Assembly: GCA_046349395.1 (NCBI GenBank)
Contig: JAXMCK010000006.1
Coordinates: 248,001 to 312,000, forward strand
DNA length: 64,000 nt
Reading direction: 5' to 3'
From: JAXMCK01 sp046349395
GTDB lineage: Bacteria > Pseudomonadota > Alphaproteobacteria > Geminicoccales > Geminicoccaceae
Made by a program: the position numbers and the translations under genes. Positions 59,151 to 64,000 of the stretch are shown here, one piece after another. The stretch's first letter is position 1. Each line of letters begins with the position of its first letter. A model generated the notes under the pieces. That model saw only the letters and a program-made list of their open reading frames with translations. It was not told where the DNA came from and ran no database searches.

Positions 59151-60398
59151 TTGGTGAGGTGCCGCGTGCGCTTGCGCTCGATCCTGCCCAGTCTCGCCGT
59201 GATCCTGTTCGCCGGGTGCTCCGGCGATCACCAAAACACGAGCCCGAGGCTGGCGCAACCGGCCGTACCGACGCCGCCGGTGTCGACAGGTCCCGTCGGA
59301 GGCATGCGCTCCGCACCCGGCACCGGTGCCGGGGCGCGCGTCGGCCTGCTGCTGCCGCTCACCGGCTCGTCCGCCAAGGTCGGCAAGGACCTCCTCGACG
59401 CGGCGCAGATGGCCCTGTTCGACGTGCAGGCGACCGAACTCGAGCTGATCCCGCGCGATACGGGAGCCACGGGCGATGGCGCGGTGCGTGCGGCGACCTC
59501 GGCCATCGACGAGGGTGCGAAGCTACTCGTCGGACCCCTCTTCGGTGCTTCGACGACGGCGGTGGCACCGATCGCGTCCAGCCGGTCCGTGCCCGTGCTG
59601 TCGTTCTCGAACGACGCCGCGGCGGCCGGGTCGAACGTGTGGGTCATGGGATTCCGCCCCGAGGAGCAGGTGGGGCGCATCGTCTCCTACGCCGCCCGGC
59701 AGGGCCTGACGCGCTTCGGGGCACTCGCTCCGTCCGATGCCTACGGCACGCGGGCGCTGAATGCCTACAAGGCGGCGATCGCCAGTGTCCCGGGCTCGAC
59801 CGACGTGAAGGTGCAGACCTATGCACCCGGGACCGAGAGCGCCGTTGCGGCGACCGACCAGCTTACGGGGGCACCTGATCCGACGAATCCCGAGGCAGTG
59901 CCGACGCCACCGCCCGACATCAATGCGCTGCTCGTCGCCGACGGCGGTCAGACCCTGCGGGCCATGATCCGCCGCCTGGGCGATGCGGGCATGGCGCAGC
60001 CCAAGGTGAGGCTGTTGGGCACGTTGCGTTGGCAGGAGGATCCTGGCCTTCTCCGCGAGCCGGCTGCAGACGGTGCGTGGCTGGCGACCTGGCCGCCGGA
60101 GGCCATCGACAGCTTCCAGAGGCGCTTCGAAAGCGTCTATGGCCGGCAGCCGGTGCCGCTTGCAGTTCTGGCCTACGACGCCGTGGCATTGGCTGCCGCC
60201 ATTGCCGATTCGAGCGGCGGCTTCCGCGTCCAGGAGTTGACTGACGCACAAGGCTTCATGGGGCAGGCGGGCATTTTCCGACTGCTGCCCAGCGGCCTCG
60301 TCGAGCACGGATTGGCGGTCGTGCAGGTTCAGGGTGGCTCTGTCGGCACCATCGAGCCGGCGCCGACGTCGTTCCCGGCCGGGGTCGCTAGCCGCTAG
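59151..60398 (+). CDS. Penicillin-binding protein activator (LpoA-like) lipoprotein
   Basis: The 415-residue product has a lipoprotein signal (LPSLAVILFAGCSG) and a periplasmic-binding-like domain: ARVGLLLPLTGSSAKVGKDL, AKLLVGPLFGASTTAVAPIA, FRPEEQVGRIVSYAARQGLT and ALAPSDAYGTRAL. This is the LpoA C-terminal/COG3107-like family, proposed to activate class A penicillin-binding proteins. Start may be TTG 59151 or GTG 59154. The gene is divergent from rsmI, a usual order. Confidence 0.88.
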   Translation: MVRCRVRLRSILPSLAVILFAGCSGDHQNTSPRLAQPAVPTPPVSTGPVGGMRSAPGTGAGARVGLLLPLTGSSAKVGKDLLDAAQMALFDVQATELELIPRDTGATGDGAVRAATSAIDEGAKLLVGPLFGASTTAVAPIASSRSVPVLSFSNDAAAAGSNVWVMGFRPEEQVGRIVSYAARQGLTRFGALAPSDAYGTRALNAYKAAIASVPGSTDVKVQTYAPGTESAVAATDQLTGAPDPTNPEAVPTPPPDINALLVADGGQTLRAMIRRLGDAGMAQPKVRLLGTLRWQEDPGLLREPAADGAWLATWPPEAIDSFQRRFESVYGRQPVPLAVLAYDAVALAAAIADSSGGFRVQELTDAQGFMGQAGIFRLLPSGLVEHGLAVVQVQGGSVGTIEPAPTSFPAGVASR

Positions 60399-60468
60399 GG
60401 GCTCGCTCCGCGTCCGGGAGAAGCCGTAAGCGCTCAACCAGGACGGTGGTTCGGCAGCAAAAAATCCA

Positions 60469-60497
60469 TTGTTTACTATGGCTTCCTCGTAAGTTAT
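60469..60497 (+). promoter_or_regulatory. Possible promoter of the REC-GGDEF-EAL gene
   Basis: TTGTTT and AGTTAT are separated by 17 bases in a short AT-rich stretch of the gap between 60399 and 60596. The match to the sigma-70 consensus is only fair. Confidence 0.25.
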
Positions 60498-60596
60498 CCT
60501 TTTCTTCAGAAACCATGGGTGGCAATCGGGACTTCGGTGCCGTCTGGAGACACGACCGACGACTCGGAGTTGGTCCAGCGCGAGGACAGGAAAGGT

Positions 60597-62390
60597 ATGC
60601 CCGTGTGGGCGTCCGGCGCTGCGCCAAGCTCGATCGTCGCCTTCGATCCGACGCGTCGTAGCCTTCACGACGGCAGCGAAAACAGGGCGTTCTCCGCCGA
60701 CATCCTTCGTGTTCTGGTGGTCGACGACGAGGACGAGTTCGTCCTGATGCGCGACCTTCTGGGACGGGCTGAGGAGACGCAGTTCAGGCTGGAATGGGCG
60801 CACCATGCCGATGCGGCCCTCGGCCGCCTCGCGCTGCAGACGTTCGACGTCTGCCTCGTCGCCAGCGCATTTCCGGCACGCAGCGGCCTTGATCTCCTGC
60901 GGAGTGTTCAGCGCCGGGGCCTGCGGGTACCCATCGTCCTCGTCGGCGATGGCGATCCGCCATCTCTGCACTTCGATGCGTTGGAAGCGGGGGCGGCCGA
61001 CTTCGTCGACCGCGAAGAGTTTGACGTCGAACGTCTAGAGCGCGTTCTGCGCGCCGCCGTCGTCCGTCACCGCAGGGACGAGCGGCGGCAGCCGTCGGAA
61101 CCATCCGACGAGATCTCCGGCCTCTCGACAGGCCCCGCGTTCAAGGAGCGGTTGCAGCAGGCGGCGGCGCTGGCGCGCCGGCTCGACATGGTGGCTGCCG
61201 TCATCCTGGTGGACCTCAAGGGGTTGGACATCCTGAAAGAGCGGGTCGGCTCTCGGGCGGCGGCCGCAGCCCTGCAGAGTGTCGGGGTTCGTCTGGCCGG
61301 GCAGATCCGTCTCACGGACACCATCGCGCAACTCGGTCCAGACCGATTCGCCGTTCTTGCCGACGGTTTGGCCAAGCCGGAGGACGCGGCGGTCGTGGCC
61401 CGCAAGGTCTGGCGGGCGCTGCAGGCCCCGATCGAGATCGCCGGCGCGCCAACGAATCTGCCGACCAGCCTTGGTATCGCTTTGGCCCCGCTCGATGGGC
61501 ACGATCCGGACGCCTTGATCGCACACGCGGAAGCCGCCGTCGCGTTCGGCAAGGGGATCGTCGGCGACGGCTACTTCTTCCACAACGACGGTCTGAACGA
61601 ACGCTGCCGGCGGCAGGCGACTCTGGTGCGTGCCGTCGAGGGTGCGATCGAGAGACGCGAGCTTGCGCTCCTCTTCCAGCCGCAGGTAACGCTTCGCCCC
61701 GGCCATCTCGGGCTCGCGACCGTCCTGCAGTGGCGATTGCCCGAGCTTGGAACCGTCGGCGGCAACGCCCTCATCGCGGCAGCGGAGGAAGCCGGTTGCC
61801 TTGAGGAACTGACCGACTGGATGCTGGCAATCGCGTGCCGGCAGGCGAAACTGTGGCATGAGCGGGGCTACGGGCGACTGCATGTGGCGGTCCCGATGCT
61901 CTCGCGGCGCTCGCTCAGATGGGCTGATCTGGCGAGCAGGCTGAAGGGCCATCTGGACGCTGTCGGGCTTCCCCCCTCCTGGCTCGAGATCGAGATCGCC
62001 GAGGAACTGCTGCTCGACGATCTGCGTCGGGGCGGGGACGCGGTCGCGAGCGTGGCGGAACTGGGCGTGCGGATCGCGCTGCAATGCTATGGCAGCGGTC
62101 CCACCTCGATCGCCGTCCTGCGCGGCGGCTCCCTGGCGACGGTCAAGCTGGCCCACACCGTGCTGCGGGACGCCACCCAGGATGTCGCCGGTGCCGCTCT
62201 CCTGAAGGCGATCGTAGCCCTTGCCCGGCAGCTGAACCTGCGCGTGGTCGCCCAGGGCATCGACACCCAGGCACAACTCCAGCTCGCACGGGCGCTCGAC
62301 TGCGATGCCGTGCAGTCGACCCTGAGCTGTCCGCCGCTGCCGGCGGACGCGTGCACCGACTGGCTCGCTACCGCCACACAGCGCGGTTGA
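60597..62390 (+). CDS. REC-GGDEF-EAL protein degenerate in all three domains
   Basis: The 597-residue product has an N-terminal receiver-like domain (VLVVDDEDEFVLMRDLL) where the phosphorylated Asp is replaced (FDVCLVASAFPARSG). It is followed by a GGDEF-like domain in which GGDEF reads LGPDRF, and an EAL-like domain in which EAL reads ATV (ATVLQWRLPELG), DDFG reads QCYG and the last Glu is Gln (VAQGIDTQ). It is therefore unlikely to make or break c-di-GMP and may act as a binding or scaffold protein. ATG 60597 has GAGGA upstream; GTG 60519 would add 26 residues but lacks a ribosome binding site. Confidence 0.85.
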   Translation: MPVWASGAAPSSIVAFDPTRRSLHDGSENRAFSADILRVLVVDDEDEFVLMRDLLGRAEETQFRLEWAHHADAALGRLALQTFDVCLVASAFPARSGLDLLRSVQRRGLRVPIVLVGDGDPPSLHFDALEAGAADFVDREEFDVERLERVLRAAVVRHRRDERRQPSEPSDEISGLSTGPAFKERLQQAAALARRLDMVAAVILVDLKGLDILKERVGSRAAAAALQSVGVRLAGQIRLTDTIAQLGPDRFAVLADGLAKPEDAAVVARKVWRALQAPIEIAGAPTNLPTSLGIALAPLDGHDPDALIAHAEAAVAFGKGIVGDGYFFHNDGLNERCRRQATLVRAVEGAIERRELALLFQPQVTLRPGHLGLATVLQWRLPELGTVGGNALIAAAEEAGCLEELTDWMLAIACRQAKLWHERGYGRLHVAVPMLSRRSLRWADLASRLKGHLDAVGLPPSWLEIEIAEELLLDDLRRGGDAVASVAELGVRIALQCYGSGPTSIAVLRGGSLATVKLAHTVLRDATQDVAGAALLKAIVALARQLNLRVVAQGIDTQAQLQLARALDCDAVQSTLSCPPLPADACTDWLATATQRG

Positions 62391-62461
62391 TCCGGCCGGG
62401 CTGGCATTCCCGTTTCCTTTCGCGCACAAACGTGTCCGCTGGGGAAAAGGGAGAGCCACCA

Positions 62462-63514
62462 ATGAACATCTCACGCCGTTCGCTGACCCTGCTCGCCGCG
62501 GGTGCACTGGGTGTCGGGCTGCTGCCCGAGGCCGTACGCGCCCAGGATAAGGGCACTGTCTACTACATGATCCCGACCCTGCTCGACGAGTTCCAGAGCG
62601 GCAGCCGGGACGCGTTCGAGAACGTGCTGGGGGCGATGGGCTACAAAGTCATCTCGCTGGATGCCCAGAACCGGGCCGACCTGCAGCTGAACCAGCTCGA
62701 GGACGCGATCAACACGAAGCCGGATGCGATCATCGTCAACGCCGTCGACTTCGACGGCATCGTGCCGGGTGTCGAGAAGGCGCGTGCCGCCGGCATCAAG
62801 GTGCTGAACTTCGACCGGCAGATCCGCTCCACGCCGTTCGAGCTCACGTCCGTCGCAGGGACGGTCGAAATCGGTCGGCTCGCTGCCGCCGAAGTGATCA
62901 CGCTGCTCAAGGGCAAGTACGGCAGCCCCAAGGGCAAGATGCTGCAGATCCTGGGCGATCCGGGCGACAACTACACTCTCGATATCCAGAAGGGTTTCGA
63001 GGAGGTCATGGCCAAGGAAGCGCCGGACGTCGAGATCATCAGCAAGGCGGCGATGCAGTGGGAAGCGACGAATGCCGGTAAGGTTTTCGAGGATCAGATC
63101 CTGGTCAACCCGGACATCGACCTCGTCTTCGCGCATTCCGGCCATCTGACCGTCCCGATCGTCGCGATCATGGAAGCCAAGGGCAAGAAGCCGGGCGACA
63201 TCCTGATGCTGGCGTCGAGCGGCATGCCGGTAGCACTCGATCACATCCGCCAGGGCTGGCAGCAGGCCGAGGTCGAGCAGCCGACCTTCGCGCAGGTCTA
63301 CGGCATTGCCATGTTCCTGCCGATGATCCTCAAGGGCGAGAAGCCGAAGCCTGGGACCTACAAGGTGCTGGGCCTGGATGCGGTTCTTACCGACGAGGCA
63401 TGGGGCCCGAACCTGAAGATCCCCGGATCGACCATCACCAAGGAGAATGTCGACAATCCGATGTTCTGGGGGAACATGAAGATCCCCACCGAGGCCGTCG
63501 AGCCCGTGCAGTAG
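62462..63514 (+). CDS. Sugar ABC transporter substrate-binding protein (Peripla_BP_4, RbsB-like)
   Basis: The 350-residue product has a leader with SRRSLTLLAAGALGVGL (possibly Tat) ending at VRAQ. The mature part has the type I periplasmic-binding fold: INTKPDAIIVNAVDFDGIVP, VEKARAAGIKVLNFDRQIRS, ILGDPGDNYTLDIQKGFEEV and DLVFAHSGHLTVPIVAIMEA. It would deliver a sugar or sugar-like ligand to the permease encoded next. ATG follows GGGAGAGCC. The ligand is not readable from sequence. Confidence 0.9.
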   Translation: MNISRRSLTLLAAGALGVGLLPEAVRAQDKGTVYYMIPTLLDEFQSGSRDAFENVLGAMGYKVISLDAQNRADLQLNQLEDAINTKPDAIIVNAVDFDGIVPGVEKARAAGIKVLNFDRQIRSTPFELTSVAGTVEIGRLAAAEVITLLKGKYGSPKGKMLQILGDPGDNYTLDIQKGFEEVMAKEAPDVEIISKAAMQWEATNAGKVFEDQILVNPDIDLVFAHSGHLTVPIVAIMEAKGKKPGDILMLASSGMPVALDHIRQGWQQAEVEQPTFAQVYGIAMFLPMILKGEKPKPGTYKVLGLDAVLTDEAWGPNLKIPGSTITKENVDNPMFWGNMKIPTEAVEPVQ

Positions 63515-63524
63515 AGCTGCGTCA

Positions 63525-64000
63525 TTGGCCACGGGAGTTGTCACCACGGGCGGCGTCGCGGCGCGCCGCCCGCTCCTCACCTACGTGCTGGATCACCTCG
63601 TCTGGGGTATTCTAGCCGTCATTCTGCTCGTCTGCTCGCTGACGATCGAACACTTCTTCCAGGTCGGCATCTTCATCAACATCGCCCAGCACGCCACTTT
63701 CGTCGGCCTGCTGTCGATCGGTCTCGCGTTCTGCATCATCGCGGGCCACATGGACCTGTCGATCGAGTCGGTCATGGCTTTCGCGGCGATGCTGGCAGCG
63801 GCACTCGTGGCGGATAAGGGCTCGCCCTTTCCGTTGCATCTCAGCGCCTGGATGGCCTTTCCGATCGTCCTCGCCTTCGGTGCCCTGGCCGGTGCGGTGA
63901 ACGGCTTCCTGGTCGTCCGTCTGGGCATCAATGCCTTCATCGTGACGCTGGCCACCTACATCGCGATCCGCGGCCTCGGCCTCATCATGACGGGTGGTCG
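63525..64000 (+). CDS. Sugar ABC transporter permease (RbsC-like), cut by the window edge
   Basis: The frame starts with TTG 63525 and stays open to the window end (158 codons seen). It has hydrophobic helices and the BPD_transp_2 signature LLSIGLAFCIIAGHMDLSIE followed by SVMAFAAMLAAALVA and GAVNGFLVVRLGINAFIVTL. This is the inner-membrane channel of a ribose-type importer. It begins ten bases after the binding-protein gene; an ATP-binding subunit is expected beyond the window. The start codon is uncertain, since no good ribosome binding site precedes the TTG. Confidence 0.85.
   Translation, partial: MATGVVTTGGVAARRPLLTYVLDHLVWGILAVILLVCSLTIEHFFQVGIFINIAQHATFVGLLSIGLAFCIIAGHMDLSIESVMAFAAMLAAALVADKGSPFPLHLSAWMAFPIVLAFGALAGAVNGFLVVRLGINAFIVTLATYIAIRGLGLIMTGG

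Noticed and set aside
1..64000. tRNA, rRNA and CRISPR arrays
   Set aside because: No cloverleaf-like sequence with a T-loop GGTTCGA motif outside coding genes, no rRNA-like segment and no regularly spaced repeats were seen by eye.

Overview
The window is one continuous, GC-rich bacterial chromosome segment. Its housekeeping genes point to an alphaproteobacterium of the Rhodospirillales/Geminicoccales type. The main signs are an F0 ATP synthase operon with separate b and b' subunits, an fdxA-carD pair, MutL with an endonuclease motif, the M16 pair-DUF3035-lspA-ileS-ribF block, and an Alg8/Alg44-type synthase. Species-level placement is not possible from the sequence alone. I saw no rRNA, tRNA or CRISPR array.

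Layout. 0-5 kb: a cut-off gene, an MttB-family methyltransferase, a Uma2 nuclease-like protein, a small secreted protein and two tandem EamA exporters. 5.3-9.2 kb: a CoA-disulfide reductase/rhodanese fusion, then an IS110-family insertion sequence with a strongly structured leader (candidate bridge RNA), then a GNAT acetyltransferase. 9.3-12.9 kb: an HtrA-like protease, a relic of an RTX protein C-terminus, a Tat-exported ferritin-like protein and a SigK/RskA-type sigma/anti-sigma pair. 13-17.3 kb: an unusual methyltransferase-HNH fusion, an unknown protein, a VPLPA-CTERM protein behind a near-perfect sigma-54 promoter, and two small secreted proteins. 17.6-20.5 kb: a tightly coupled operon NIPSNAP - acyl-CoA dehydrogenase - phosphotransferase - DUF6285. 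20.5-26.9 kb: a membrane protein, a hydrolase, cyclopropane fatty acid synthase, an alg44-alg8-like c-di-GMP-controlled polysaccharide synthase and a divergent OmpR-type regulator. 27-28 kb: an AT-rich patch with a second VPLPA-CTERM gene.

28-45.7 kb is mostly core: HIT protein, glutathione synthase, MipA, CarD, FdxA, MutL, an adenylate cyclase-TPR protein, the M16 pair, a DUF3035 lipoprotein, LspA, IleS, RibF, MaoC, nitroreductase, MTA/SAH nucleosidase and a glyoxalase-like protein. 45.7-47.4 kb holds two tandem paralogous secreted proteins of an unrecognised family. 47.5-59 kb is core again: metallopeptidase, SDR, atpFGEBI, a long SMC, DsbA-like, DciA, MutY, YraN and RsmI. 59-64 kb: an LpoA-like lipoprotein, a REC-GGDEF-EAL protein degenerate in all three domains, and the first two genes of a sugar-type ABC importer cut by the right edge.

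The most unusual items are the methyltransferase-HNH fusion, the IS110 leader hairpin, the sigma-54/VPLPA-CTERM link, the tandem secreted family and the triply degenerate c-di-GMP-type protein. All functional statements are read from sequence motifs and family knowledge. No database search was run.
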